A stretch of DNA of 64,000 bases from JAWKMZ01 sp041391965 (GCA_041391965.1 JAWKMZ010000005.1:149921-213920); one strand, 5' to 3'. Counted from the first letter of the stretch, positions 25,345-33,996 are shown. Program-made: numbers and translations. Notes: generated by a model not told the origin, from the sequence alone.

Positions 25345-25376
25345 TTATTCTCGCAAAGACGCAAAGGCACTAAGCG
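25345..25376. repeat. Dispersed gcaaagacgcaaagg-type repeat
   Basis: The segment reads ctcgcaaagacgcaaaggc and continues as actaagcg. This type of motif recurs between genes in many Bacteroidota genomes, to my knowledge. Here it sits directly upstream of the permease frame that lacks a normal start. Confidence 0.5.
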
Positions 25377-25474
25377 AAATGTGAATTTCTTTGTTTATTC
25401 TAAAAATATCGTAAACTAAAAATATAAAAAAGTAAAAATCTTCACAACTACAACAGAAGACTGCCTACTGATAC

Positions 25475-26569
25475 TTATAATTTTAAGTCTTCAATATCAT
25501 TCCAATGTACTTTTTGAGTGATGGTTCCTTTATTTAAAACCAACACACCAGGATTGGAACGCACTATGGTTTTTAGAGCTGTTTGGTCGCAGAAATAAAA
25601 GTCTAAATCAAATCCAAATTGTGACATTGCTTGATTTTGGTCTTCAACATTTGAAGCTGTAACACCAATAATTTTATAGCCTTTACTTGTTGCTTTGTTT
25701 ACCAAAGCTTTCAATTTTGCCATACCATCGGCTTCACTTTTAGCTAAGCTATACATTACCACCATAACTAATTTTGGTTCTTGCAATAATTCTGGTGCGT
25801 AATCTTCACCATCTTGTTCCATTGTAAAATCATGAATTGGTGGTACGTAAGCTGGTACAATTTCTTCATAATCAACGCCAACATAAGTGCCATCAACTGT
25901 TGGATATTGTCCTGTTGTTGTAATAATTTGCTCTTTTCCATCGACCATAAATTTCCAATGGTAATCAATTTCGCCTTTAGGTGCATCTGCAGGCACTGTC
26001 ATGTTGGCTTCAATATTTGCGCCAATATTATAAGGTCTAAAATCGATTGCTGGCAAGTGCATAATCACGTAATATCCAAAGCTTAAACAGGCAATAAAAC
26101 TTACTAAAGACACTATTGTCAGTCCAAGTTTACTCAATATTGGTTTGATGTGTCTTCTTCCTATAAAAAGAATTATAATGAGAACCAAAAGGACAACATC
26201 TTTTGAAAACGATTCCCAAGGAGTCAATTTTATTGCATCACCAAAACAACCACAATCGGTTACTTTATTGAAGTATGCTGAATAAAAGGTAAGAAAGGTA
26301 AAGAAAATGATCATGCCTAAAAGGCTCCAAACGGTAAATTTTGGTTTGTAGCCTATTAACAAAAAGACTCCTAAAAGCACTTCAAAAATGACTACTATAA
26401 TGGCGAATGCCAAGGCATACGACTCTAAAAATGGTAAGTTTAAAACACCTGAACTAAAATATTCTTCGAGTTTAAATGAAAATCCTATAGGATCATTCAG
26501 TTTTATTAATCCGGAAATGATGAACAATAATCCGACTAAAATTCTGCTTACGTTAACTATATATTTCAT
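25475..26569 (-). CDS. BT_3928 family protein: DoxX/MauE-like membrane domain plus thioredoxin-like domain
   Basis: The 364-residue product has an N-terminal membrane domain of about four helices resembling DoxX/MauE (RILVGLLFIISGLIKLNDP, then YFNKVTDCGCFGDAIKLTPW with a CxC pair). A further helix near residue 150 leads to a soluble C-terminal thioredoxin-fold region (PKLVMVVMYSLAKSE ... LDFYFCDQTALKTIVRSNPG) without a CxxC. MauE-type proteins support disulfide formation or methylamine dehydrogenase maturation. The function of BT_3928 proteins is not established. It is on the minus strand downstream of the DUF1599 and four-helix-bundle genes. Confidence 0.82.
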   Translation of the reverse strand: MKYIVNVSRILVGLLFIISGLIKLNDPIGFSFKLEEYFSSGVLNLPFLESYALAFAIIVVIFEVLLGVFLLIGYKPKFTVWSLLGMIIFFTFLTFYSAYFNKVTDCGCFGDAIKLTPWESFSKDVVLLVLIIILFIGRRHIKPILSKLGLTIVSLVSFIACLSFGYYVIMHLPAIDFRPYNIGANIEANMTVPADAPKGEIDYHWKFMVDGKEQIITTTGQYPTVDGTYVGVDYEEIVPAYVPPIHDFTMEQDGEDYAPELLQEPKLVMVVMYSLAKSEADGMAKLKALVNKATSKGYKIIGVTASNVEDQNQAMSQFGFDLDFYFCDQTALKTIVRSNPGVLVLNKGTITQKVHWNDIEDLKL

Positions 26570-26608
26570 AAAATTCTAATTTTAAAATTCCAAATTCCAA
26601 TAAATTTT

Positions 26609-26962
26609 CTATTGAACTCTGTTTATGATAGCAGATAATATCTTTCTTAATTCTTCTGCTTCAATTATTAATTTTTCGATTTCTACTGAATATTCCTCGC
26701 TTGACGATTTAATCAAACGTAACCAATATCGACTTTCTTTTGCTTCTTTTCTGGATATTTTTAATCTAAATAATAAATCTTTTTCTCCAAGTTTTTCATT
26801 TGCTTCAATATAATTTGCTCCTATTGAACCTGAAGATCTTACTAATTGTTTGGCATCTTCAATATTAGAAATCGATTTACTTAATTTTTTTAAAAACAAT
26901 CTACAATCCCTTGCAAATTCAAAAGTTCTTTCTTCAAGATTATATGTTCTTTCGTCCGACAT
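26609..26962 (-). CDS. Four helix bundle protein (23S rRNA intervening-sequence type)
   Basis: The 117-residue all-helical protein has the family pattern TFEFARDCRLFLKKLSKS, then RSSGSIGANYIEANEKLGEKD and RISRKEAKESRYWLRLI. Homologues are encoded in intervening sequences of 23S rRNA genes in some bacteria and as free-standing small genes in many Bacteroidota. Their function is unknown. It stands alone between BT_3928 and DUF1599 genes in short spacers. Confidence 0.88.
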   Translation of the reverse strand: MSDERTYNLEERTFEFARDCRLFLKKLSKSISNIEDAKQLVRSSGSIGANYIEANEKLGEKDLLFRLKISRKEAKESRYWLRLIKSSSEEYSVEIEKLIIEAEELRKILSAIINRVQ

Positions 26963-26993
26963 ATATTGGAATTTGGTATTTCACTTTTGAATA

Positions 26994-27027
26994 TTGCATT
27001 AATTTTGCTCAAGCAAAATTAATGCAA
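26994..27027. repeat. Perfect 16-bp inverted repeat over the DUF1599 stop codon
   Basis: ttgcattaattttgct (26994-27009) and agcaaaattaatgcaa (27012-27027) are perfectly complementary across a CA loop. The final codons and stop of the DUF1599 gene form part of the stem. It lacks a strong T-run on the minus strand, so it is more a 3'-stabilising hairpin than a classical terminator. Confidence 0.7.
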
Positions 27028-27538
27028 AAACCGCATAATTAATCATATCTTGATAATTTGCATCAATCCCTTCGCTAACAATGGTTTTTCCTTGGTTATC
27101 TTCAATTTGTTTAACACGCAATAATTTTTGCAAAATCAAATCGGTTAAAGAACTCACTCGCATATCTCGCCAAGCTTCGCCATAATCGTGGTTTTTATCT
27201 TCCATTAACTTTTTGGTCAATGCTACTTTTGCATCGTATAATTTGGTAGCTTGTTCAACCGTCAAATCTGGTTGCTCAACAACGCCTTTTTCTAACTGAA
27301 TCAATGCCATCGTACAATAATTTATAATGCCAATAAATTCGCTTACCTCACCTTCATCTACTTTGCGTACACTATTTTGTTGCAAACTTCTTATACGTTG
27401 GGCTTTAATGAAAATTTGATCGGTTAAGGATGGTAATCTCAAAATTCGCCATGCACTGCCATAGTCGCTCATTTTTTTTATAAAAAGGTCTCTGCATTTG
27501 GTAATAACAGCATCGTATTGTTTTGAAGTTGCTTGCAT
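26999..27538 (-). CDS. DUF1599 domain-containing protein
   Basis: The cytosolic protein of about 179 residues is built from two copies of the DUF1599 module. The first contains FIKKMSDYGSAWRILRLPSL with FIGIINYCTMALIQL, the second LMEDKNHDYGEAWRDMRVSS with YQDMINYAVFALILL. The D-Y-G-x-A-W-R motif occurs once in each. The family is found across Bacteroidota next to folP, as here, but its role is unknown; the fold prediction for such helical repeats resembles MazG-like pyrophosphatases, which I have not verified. I choose the ATG at 27538 (MQATSKQY) over 27547 because it matches the usual N-terminus. It is divergent from folP. Confidence 0.82.
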   Translation of the reverse strand: MQATSKQYDAVITKCRDLFIKKMSDYGSAWRILRLPSLTDQIFIKAQRIRSLQQNSVRKVDEGEVSEFIGIINYCTMALIQLEKGVVEQPDLTVEQATKLYDAKVALTKKLMEDKNHDYGEAWRDMRVSSLTDLILQKLLRVKQIEDNQGKTIVSEGIDANYQDMINYAVFALILLEQN

Positions 27539-27596
27539 TGAAAACATTTAATTTTGCGTAAATTTCGCTTAAATAGTTTAAAGTTCAAAACCTAAA

Positions 27597-27718
27597 GCCA
27601 CGAATACACGAATGTTTTTCTGTATAATAATCGAAAACTTGGGTTTTAACTTGAATCATCTTAATTTTACTCATTAAAACAAGTAACACTTTTAACATCC
27701 TATTTGTGCACTCGTGGC
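27597..27718. repeat. Intergenic element bounded by imperfect inverted repeats
   Basis: gccacgaatacacgaat (27597-27613) and atttgtgcactcgtggc (27702-27718) are inverted repeats matching at 14 of 17 positions, with about 90 bp of AT-rich sequence between. To my knowledge the ccacgaatncacgaat type of motif recurs in flavobacterial intergenic regions. It ends 13 bp before the folP ATG. Confidence 0.5.
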
Positions 27719-27731
27719 AAAAAAACGTTTT

Positions 27732-28562
27732 ATGACAATAAACTGCAAAGGACAACTCATTGACCTATCAACTCCAAAAGTAATGGGTATTTTAAATATT
27801 ACACCAGACTCTTTTTATGATGGTGGACGCTATAAAAATGATAGTGCTATTTTAAAACAAGTAGATAATATGCTTGCTGAAGGTGCCACTTTTATTGATG
27901 TTGGAGCTTATAGCTCGCGACCAAAAGCTATTGAGATTGATGAAACTGAAGAGCTGCAACGCATCCTTCCTATTATTGAGTTGCTGATTAAAAACTTTCC
28001 TGAAATTTTAATTTCTGTAGATACGTTTAGAAGCGGTATTGCCAAAACATGTATTGAAGCAGGTGCTTGTATGATTAATGATATTTCTGCTGGAAAATTA
28101 GATGACAACATGCTCCAAACGGTTGCCAATTTGCAGGTTCCTTATGTAATGATGCACATGAAAGGCACTCCAAAAACCATGCAACAACTTACAGATTATG
28201 ACCATTTAGTGAAAGATATTTTATTTTATTTTTCTGAACGAATTGCTGCTGCAAGAGCCTTTGGAATTATAGATATAATTATAGACCCTGGTTTTGGGTT
28301 TGCTAAAAGTGTAGCCCAAAATTATGAGCTTTTAAGCCAATTAACAGTATTTAAAATGTTAGGATTACCTTTATTAGTTGGACTTTCAAGAAAATCAATG
28401 ATTTATAAAACTTTAGAAATTTCAGCTCATAACGCCTTAAATGGAACTACCGTTTTAAATACCATCGCACTTCAAAAAGATGCAAAAATAGTGCGTGTAC
28501 ATGATGTAAAAGAAGCTATGGAATGTATTAAACTTGTAACACAATTAAATAGCAAGCAATGA
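27732..28562 (+). CDS. folP: Dihydropteroate synthase
   Basis: The cytosolic TIM-barrel enzyme of folate synthesis joins 6-hydroxymethyl-dihydropterin pyrophosphate to p-aminobenzoate. It has VMGILNITPDSFYDGG (pterin/pyrophosphate loop), FIDVGAYSSRP, ISVDTF, MINDISAG, YVMMHMKGTP, IIIDPGFGFAKS and VGLSRKSMIY, so all seven DHPS motifs are intact. I choose the ATG at 27732 (MTINCKG), giving 276 residues. A GTG at 27714 lies within the arm of an intergenic repeat. Its stop overlaps the start of the next gene by 4 bp. Confidence 0.93.
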   Translation: MTINCKGQLIDLSTPKVMGILNITPDSFYDGGRYKNDSAILKQVDNMLAEGATFIDVGAYSSRPKAIEIDETEELQRILPIIELLIKNFPEILISVDTFRSGIAKTCIEAGACMINDISAGKLDDNMLQTVANLQVPYVMMHMKGTPKTMQQLTDYDHLVKDILFYFSERIAAARAFGIIDIIIDPGFGFAKSVAQNYELLSQLTVFKMLGLPLLVGLSRKSMIYKTLEISAHNALNGTTVLNTIALQKDAKIVRVHDVKEAMECIKLVTQLNSKQ

Positions 28563-29233
28563 AACACTTTACACTTTTTCTTCTTTTTATATGTTTTTCA
28601 TGTGGAAAAGGCAAAGTCATTCAACTGCCTGAAATTAAAACAGCTAAAATAACGGAAGTCTTTGATGTGTCACCAGCTTATTTATTTTATGATGAAACAC
28701 AACCTGATAGCATAGAGCTAAACCAAAAAAATTTAATCAGTACAACAAATTGGTTAGTCAATATTGATAAACGCTTGTATTTAAAACAAGTCATTCCTAA
28801 AATAAAATTGCTTCAAGATAAAAAGCGTAACGCTAAAATGCACAAAAATGAACATGCAAAAAATTATTATACCTGTAACGATACACAAATTAAAAGTTTA
28901 GGGTTTATTGATTTTACTGATATAGTATATCATAAAGCAGAAAAGGGAATACTTGATTTAGATTTTCCATTAGAAAAGGCAACAACCGTTTTAAGAGTTC
29001 AAAGCCTACAAGTTATCAAAATTCAAAGTACCGATTTTCAAGAAACAAGCACAAATGTTAATAGGCTTATAGACATTGTAAGGAATCATTTTAATGCTGA
29101 TACAACTAACCAAGCCATCATTTTAGCATTTGATAAAAATTTAACCTTTCAAGACTATATTACCTTTAAATCTACTTTAGAAACAATTAACACAGAGGGT
29201 CTAACAATAGATCATAGAGAATTTATTTATTAA
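28559..29233 (+). CDS. Predicted lipoprotein of unknown function between folP and cdaA
   Basis: The 224-residue product has a lipoprotein signal (MKHFTLFLLFICFSCGKGK, Cys15). No catalytic motif or family was recognised. The mature part is basic and mixed alpha/beta, with a conserved-looking segment around KNYYTCNDTQIKSLGF. Its start overlaps the folP stop (ATGA) and cdaA starts 36 bp downstream, so it belongs to this transcription unit. Membrane location next to the membrane-bound cyclase CdaA makes a link to cyclic-di-AMP or envelope stress possible, but that is only inferred from position. Confidence 0.7.
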   Translation: MKHFTLFLLFICFSCGKGKVIQLPEIKTAKITEVFDVSPAYLFYDETQPDSIELNQKNLISTTNWLVNIDKRLYLKQVIPKIKLLQDKKRNAKMHKNEHAKNYYTCNDTQIKSLGFIDFTDIVYHKAEKGILDLDFPLEKATTVLRVQSLQVIKIQSTDFQETSTNVNRLIDIVRNHFNADTTNQAIILAFDKNLTFQDYITFKSTLETINTEGLTIDHREFIY

Positions 29234-29268
29234 CCTTAATTTATTAAATTTACACAAACACTTCAACC

Positions 29269-30051
29269 TTGGATAAACTTAAATTTTGGGATTTTGGGCT
29301 CATCGATTTTATTGATGTTTTTTTAGTAGCCTTCCTTTTGTATTACGTTTACAAACTTATAAAAGGCACTGTTGCCATCAATATTTTTATAGGTATCATC
29401 ATTATTTATTTTGTTTGGAAACTGACCACTTTCCTAAAAATGACATTGTTAAGCACTATTTTTAATGGTTTTATGGATGTAGGTATTATTGCCTTAATTG
29501 TGGTGTTTCAACCAGAAATCAGAAAGTTTTTATTGATGGTTGGTTCTACAAATTTTGGAAATAAACGCAAGTTTTTGAGTCATTTGAAGTTTTTAAAGAA
29601 TGAAGAACAAGCCGAAACTGATATTGAAAGTATTATTTCTGCCTGTACCAAAATGGGTTCTACTAAAACTGGTGCTTTGATTGTTTTAGAACGCAATAAC
29701 AATCTCGATTTTTTGACTAGCACAGGTGATGAAATGAACATAAATGTGACACAACCCATTATAGAAAGTATCTTTTTTAAAAATAGCCCATTACATGATG
29801 GTGCCATCATTATTGCAAATAATACAGTTAAGGCAACACGTGTTATTTTGCCTGTCAATAATGAAAAAAATATCCCTCAACGTTTTGGCTTACGTCATAG
29901 AGCCGCTGTTGGTATTACTGAAAAAACAGATGCGTTAGCAATTGTTGTTAGCGAAGAAACTGGACAAATATCTTATATCAAAAATGGTGAGTTTACCATG
30001 TTTAAAGACACCATTGAGCTTACAGACATGATTCAAAAAGATTTGGTTTAA
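29269..30051 (+). CDS. cdaA: Diadenylate cyclase CdaA
   Basis: The 260-residue membrane enzyme makes cyclic di-AMP from two ATP. Three N-terminal helices (to about residue 85: VFLVAFLLYYVYKLIKG, INIFIGIIIIYFVW, IIALIVVFQPEIRKF) are followed by the DisA_N catalytic domain with SPLHDGAIII (DGA motif) and LRHRAAVGITE (RHR motif). The start is TTG at 29269, which gives the standard N-terminus (DKLKFWDFGLIDFIDV); no nearby ATG fits. The last base of its stop is the first base of the next start (TAATG), which indicates translational coupling. Confidence 0.94.
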   Translation: MDKLKFWDFGLIDFIDVFLVAFLLYYVYKLIKGTVAINIFIGIIIIYFVWKLTTFLKMTLLSTIFNGFMDVGIIALIVVFQPEIRKFLLMVGSTNFGNKRKFLSHLKFLKNEEQAETDIESIISACTKMGSTKTGALIVLERNNNLDFLTSTGDEMNINVTQPIIESIFFKNSPLHDGAIIIANNTVKATRVILPVNNEKNIPQRFGLRHRAAVGITEKTDALAIVVSEETGQISYIKNGEFTMFKDTIELTDMIQKDLV

Positions 30052-30842
30052 TGGATTGTAAAAATTGTAAAACCTATTTATCTGATAAAAGTAAATACTG
30101 CTATGCTTGTGGTGGGAAGGTTATTAGAAACCGTTTGACACTAAAAAATCTGTTTCAAGATTTTAGCGAAACTTATCTCAATTACGACAATACCTTTTTT
30201 AAAACATTTATTCATCTTTTTACAAAACCTGAGCAGGTTATTGGAGGTTATATTGATGGTGTCAGAAAAAAATACGTCAATGTGATTAGCTACTTTATGA
30301 TAGCACTAACCATAACAGGTTTAGAATGGTTTATTTTAAGAAAATATTTTCCTGAAACTATTGATTTATCAGCCATCAGCTATCAGAAAAACAACAAAAT
30401 TGCTGAAGAAGTATTCAATACCATACAAGACAATATTTCACTTTCCATGATGCTTTTAGTACCATTGTACGCCCTTATTTCACGAATTGTGTTTCTCAAT
30501 ATCAAAAAATATATTTACACGGAACACCTTGTTATATTCATGTATATTTTGGCTCAAGTGTCCATTTTTGGAACTTTAATAAATATTGCTGGAGCATTTG
30601 TAGGCATCTCTATTGGCAAATTGACATATATTATTTTCCCTTTTCAAATCATCTATTCTGCCTATTGCTTAGCACATTTATACAAATTAAGCCTTAAAGG
30701 AATTATTTTAAGAACCTTATTGTTTGTTGTGGTTTTCTTGGTCATATATTTGATCTCAATCATTATTGGTGGCATTTCGCTTTATTTGATAAAAGGTCCT
30801 GAATTTTTTAAAGAATTCATTGAAGTAAAAAATTCAGCCTAA
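30051..30842 (+). CDS. DUF3667 membrane protein with N-terminal zinc ribbon
   Basis: The 263-residue protein has a zinc ribbon (DCKNCKTYLSDKSKYCYACGGK, two CxxC pairs), a DUF3667 core segment (TFFKTFIHLFTKPEQVIGGYIDGVRKKYV) and about five helices. DUF3667 proteins are common in Bacteroidota and have no assigned function. It is coupled to cdaA and its stop overlaps the stop of the convergent ABC exporter gene by 4 bp. Confidence 0.82.
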   Translation: MDCKNCKTYLSDKSKYCYACGGKVIRNRLTLKNLFQDFSETYLNYDNTFFKTFIHLFTKPEQVIGGYIDGVRKKYVNVISYFMIALTITGLEWFILRKYFPETIDLSAISYQKNNKIAEEVFNTIQDNISLSMMLLVPLYALISRIVFLNIKKYIYTEHLVIFMYILAQVSIFGTLINIAGAFVGISIGKLTYIIFPFQIIYSAYCLAHLYKLSLKGIILRTLLFVVVFLVIYLISIIIGGISLYLIKGPEFFKEFIEVKNSA

Positions 30843-32611
30843 ACCATTTCTGTTTTCAAAAACTGAACTTCATAAAGATTTTTATAATAACCCTCTTGTT
30901 TTTTGAGCAACTCTTTATGAGTACCTTGCTCTACAATCTGCCCTTCGTCCATCACAATAATTTGATCTGCCTTTTGAATAGTAGCCAACCTGTGTGCAAT
31001 AACAATAGAGGTTCGGTCTTTTGTAATTTTATCAGTAGCATCTTGTATAAGTTGCTCAGAATACGAATCGACTGACGAGGTAGCCTCATCTAACACCAAA
31101 ATACTTGGATGGGTTACATAAGCTCTTAAAAACGATATTAATTGACGTTGACCAGATGAGAGCATCACACCTCGTTCTTTAACATTGTAATGATAGCCAT
31201 TTGGCAAACTCATTATAAATTCATGGATTCCGATAGCTTTTGCTGCATTGACAACCTGTTGTTCTGTAATATCAGGATTGTTTAAAGTGATGTTGTTTAA
31301 AATAGTATCGGCAAACAAAAAGACATCTTGCAAAACCACAGCAATTTGGGCTCTTAACGATTTTAAAGTCACTTCTTTAATGTTGACATCATCAATTAAA
31401 ATAGCTCCTTTTTGAATGTCATAAAACCGATTGAGCAAATTGATAATGGTCGATTTTCCTGCTCCTGTAGCTCCAACAATAGCAATAGTTTGACCCGATT
31501 TGACTTCAAACGAAATGCCTTTTAGCACTTCTTCATCTTTGATGTATGAAAAATGAACCTTATCAAACCTTATATTTCCTTTAAATTGTGAAGCTTCAAT
31601 GGTGCCAGCATCATCAATTTGCGATGTGGTATGCAACACGTCAAACACTCTGGTTGCTGCTACAATTCCCATTTGAAAAGTATTAAAACGATTGGCTATT
31701 TGGTTTAAAGGTCTAAACAGCATAGGTATCATCATGATAAAGGCAAACAAATCCCCTTGAGATGCTATACCATCTGCTAAAATGTTTAATCCACCATACC
31801 AAACCACTAACCCTAAGGTTAATGACGATAAAAGTTCGGCAATTGGAAAGAAAATAGAATTGTACCAAACCGTCTTTAACCAACCTTTTTTATGACGATC
31901 GTTAATTTCTTTAAACTTTTTGTATTCGGTTTGTTCTCTGGTAAACAGTTGCAAAATTTTCATACCTGTAACACGCTCTTGTACAAACGAGTTGAGATTG
32001 GACACTTCAGTACGTACATCTTCAAAAGCCTTTTTCATATAACGCTGAAAAATACTTGTCGCAAATACTATAATTGGAAGTGTTGTAAATACCAACAAGC
32101 TCAATTTCCAATTCATATACAACATAACAGCAGCAACCACAATCATCTTTAAAAGGTCGCTAAAAATCATAAACAGACCTTCTTTAAAAATATCCGAAAT
32201 CCGCTCCATATCAGCAACCGTTCTGGTAATCAGCACACCAACCGACGAGTTATCAAAATATTTCATTTTAAAACTCAAAATGTGCTTAAACAGTTGAATC
32301 CTAATATCTTTAACAACGGTTTGTCCTAACCAACTTGAATAATAGATAAAAAGCAGTTGAAAAACCACTTCCAAAACCAAGAGCACTACCATAGCTATAA
32401 TGTAGAACAGAAATCCATCATACTTTTTGAGTTCAATTTGGGTGTCTATGGCTTGTTGCAAAATATAAGGTCTCCAAGCACCAAAAATAGCAAGCCCAAC
32501 TACAAAAATAAGTGTTAAAGAAAACACCAATTTATAAGGTTTTATAAACTGCATCAAGCTTTTGACAAGACTCATATCTAAGCTGTTCTTTTTAGTTTTT
32601 GCCATTGACAC
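30839..32611 (-). CDS. ABC transporter, fused permease and ATP-binding protein (exporter type)
   Basis: The 590-residue half-transporter has a six-helix transmembrane domain (about 25-320) and a nucleotide-binding domain. It shows Walker A GATGAGKSTI, the Q-loop VVLQDVFLF, Walker B and D-loop SILVLDEATSSVD, and IVIAHRLATI (H-loop). The signature motif reads VMLSSGQRQLISF, SSGQ instead of LSGGQ, a variant common in this flavobacterial MdlB/MsbA-like group. It would work as a homodimer or with a partner elsewhere. It abuts truA (stop-to-start distance of zero) on the minus strand, so both are co-transcribed. Substrate unknown (lipid or drug). Confidence 0.93.
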   Translation of the reverse strand: MSMAKTKKNSLDMSLVKSLMQFIKPYKLVFSLTLIFVVGLAIFGAWRPYILQQAIDTQIELKKYDGFLFYIIAMVVLLVLEVVFQLLFIYYSSWLGQTVVKDIRIQLFKHILSFKMKYFDNSSVGVLITRTVADMERISDIFKEGLFMIFSDLLKMIVVAAVMLYMNWKLSLLVFTTLPIIVFATSIFQRYMKKAFEDVRTEVSNLNSFVQERVTGMKILQLFTREQTEYKKFKEINDRHKKGWLKTVWYNSIFFPIAELLSSLTLGLVVWYGGLNILADGIASQGDLFAFIMMIPMLFRPLNQIANRFNTFQMGIVAATRVFDVLHTTSQIDDAGTIEASQFKGNIRFDKVHFSYIKDEEVLKGISFEVKSGQTIAIVGATGAGKSTIINLLNRFYDIQKGAILIDDVNIKEVTLKSLRAQIAVVLQDVFLFADTILNNITLNNPDITEQQVVNAAKAIGIHEFIMSLPNGYHYNVKERGVMLSSGQRQLISFLRAYVTHPSILVLDEATSSVDSYSEQLIQDATDKITKDRTSIVIAHRLATIQKADQIIVMDEGQIVEQGTHKELLKKQEGYYKNLYEVQFLKTEMV

Positions 32612-33355
32612 TTATAATTTTATAGATTCTGGATATAGTATTTGCGACAAATACAAGCCATGAGCAGGAACAGAAAATCCGGCTTCACTCCTGTTTTTTG
32701 ATTTTATGATAGTATGCAATTCTTCAACTTCCATTTTATTCAAACCAATGTTGACCATGGTGCCTACAATAGCTCTAACCATATTGCGCAAAAACCGATC
32801 TGCAGTAATGGTAAAAGTCAATTGGTCATCAGCACTTTTCCAATAAGCGTGTTTGATATCACAATAATACGTTTTTACATCTGTATTACTTTTAGAAAAG
32901 CATTGAAAATCTTTATACTGCAATAAAATATGACAGGCTTCATTCATTTTATCAACATCTAAAGGCAATTGCATTGCATAGGCAAAGTCTTGTGCAAACA
33001 CATTTTTTTTGGTTGAAATTTTATAATGATAGGTTCTACTTAAAGCATGAAATCGTGCATGTGCATTTGCTTCTACTCTAAAAATTTGATGAATTGCCAC
33101 ATCATTAGGCAAAAATGAATTTAATTTATAGGTTAAATCATCCGTTTTAAATTCGCATTCGGTATCAAAATGCGCAAACATTTGAGATGCGTGTACACCA
33201 GCATCTGTACGTCCTGCACCAACAATGGTAGCTTCTACATTAAGTAAAGTTGATAAGGCTTTTTCTAAAACTTGCTGTACAGAAATAGCATTAGGCTGAT
33301 TTTGCCAACCATGATACGCCTTTCCGTTATATGATAATTCGATAAAATATCTCAA
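32612..33355 (-). CDS. truA: tRNA pseudouridine(38-40) synthase TruA
   Basis: The 247-residue enzyme isomerises uridines 38-40 of tRNA anticodon arms. It has SYNGKAYHGWQNQPNAISVQ at the N-terminus, the catalytic Asp in GAGRTDAGVHA, and the conserved FLRNMVRAIVGTMVNIG. Length is normal. A -7 element (TATCTTTG on the minus strand, 33392-33385) lies 30 bp upstream of the start codon. The ABC exporter follows without a gap. Confidence 0.96.
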   Translation of the reverse strand: MRYFIELSYNGKAYHGWQNQPNAISVQQVLEKALSTLLNVEATIVGAGRTDAGVHASQMFAHFDTECEFKTDDLTYKLNSFLPNDVAIHQIFRVEANAHARFHALSRTYHYKISTKKNVFAQDFAYAMQLPLDVDKMNEACHILLQYKDFQCFSKSNTDVKTYYCDIKHAYWKSADDQLTFTITADRFLRNMVRAIVGTMVNIGLNKMEVEELHTIIKSKNRSEAGFSVPAHGLYLSQILYPESIKL

Positions 33356-33384
33356 GCTAAACTCTTACTTTTGTTTGAAGTTTA

Positions 33385-33392
33385 CAAAGATA
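33385..33392 (-). promoter_or_regulatory. -7 element of truA
   Basis: On the minus strand the sequence is TATCTTTG, an exact TAnnTTTG. The predicted transcript start leaves a leader of about 26 bases. No -33 TTTG is found. Confidence 0.45.
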
Positions 33393-33460
33393 ATACATGA
33401 TTAACGAATGACGATTAACGATTAACTATTTTTGAACTTTAAATTAAAAAACCAAGATCA

Positions 33461-33952
33461 TTGAAGAAAATTTTACTTTTATCGGACACACATAGTTATA
33501 TTGATGCTTATATTTTAAAATATGTAAAACAAGCAGATGAAGTATGGCATGCTGGCGATATTGGCGATTTGAGCGTAACCGATGCTATCAAAAAACTAAA
33601 ACCGCTAAAAGCTGTTTATGGCAATATTGATGATGCCAAAGCCAGAATTGAATTTCCTGAACACAACCGTTTTATGTGCGAAGAGGTAGAGGTGTTGATG
33701 ACACATATTGGTGGTTATCCAGGAAAATACAATGTAAGAGTTAGAGAAATGATGTATCAAAATCCTCCAAAATTGTTTATTTGTGGACACTCACACATTT
33801 TAAAAGTGATGCCAGACAAAACATTAAATTTATTACATATGAATCCTGGTGCTATTGGTACACACGGATTTCAACAAGTTAGAACGATGTTACGTTTTAC
33901 GATTGATGGCAAAAAAATTGAGAATTTAGAAGTGATTGAGTTTAAGAAATGA
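33461..33952 (+). CDS. Metallophosphoesterase, YfcE/MJ0936 type
   Basis: The 163-residue calcineurin-like phosphodiesterase has all metal-binding motifs: LLSDTHS, HAGDIGD, VYGNID, MTHIGGYPG and CGHSHILKV. Small proteins of this subfamily hydrolyse phosphodiesters; the natural substrate is not known. The start is TTG at 33461, directly preceding KKILLLSDTHS, since no ATG precedes the first motif. It is divergent from truA and convergent with the DUF4293 gene. Confidence 0.92.
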   Translation: MKKILLLSDTHSYIDAYILKYVKQADEVWHAGDIGDLSVTDAIKKLKPLKAVYGNIDDAKARIEFPEHNRFMCEEVEVLMTHIGGYPGKYNVRVREMMYQNPPKLFICGHSHILKVMPDKTLNLLHMNPGAIGTHGFQQVRTMLRFTIDGKKIENLEVIEFKK

Positions 33953-33996
33953 CTTTGACAAAAAAGAATACCTATAACCCTTCATATTAGCAAATA

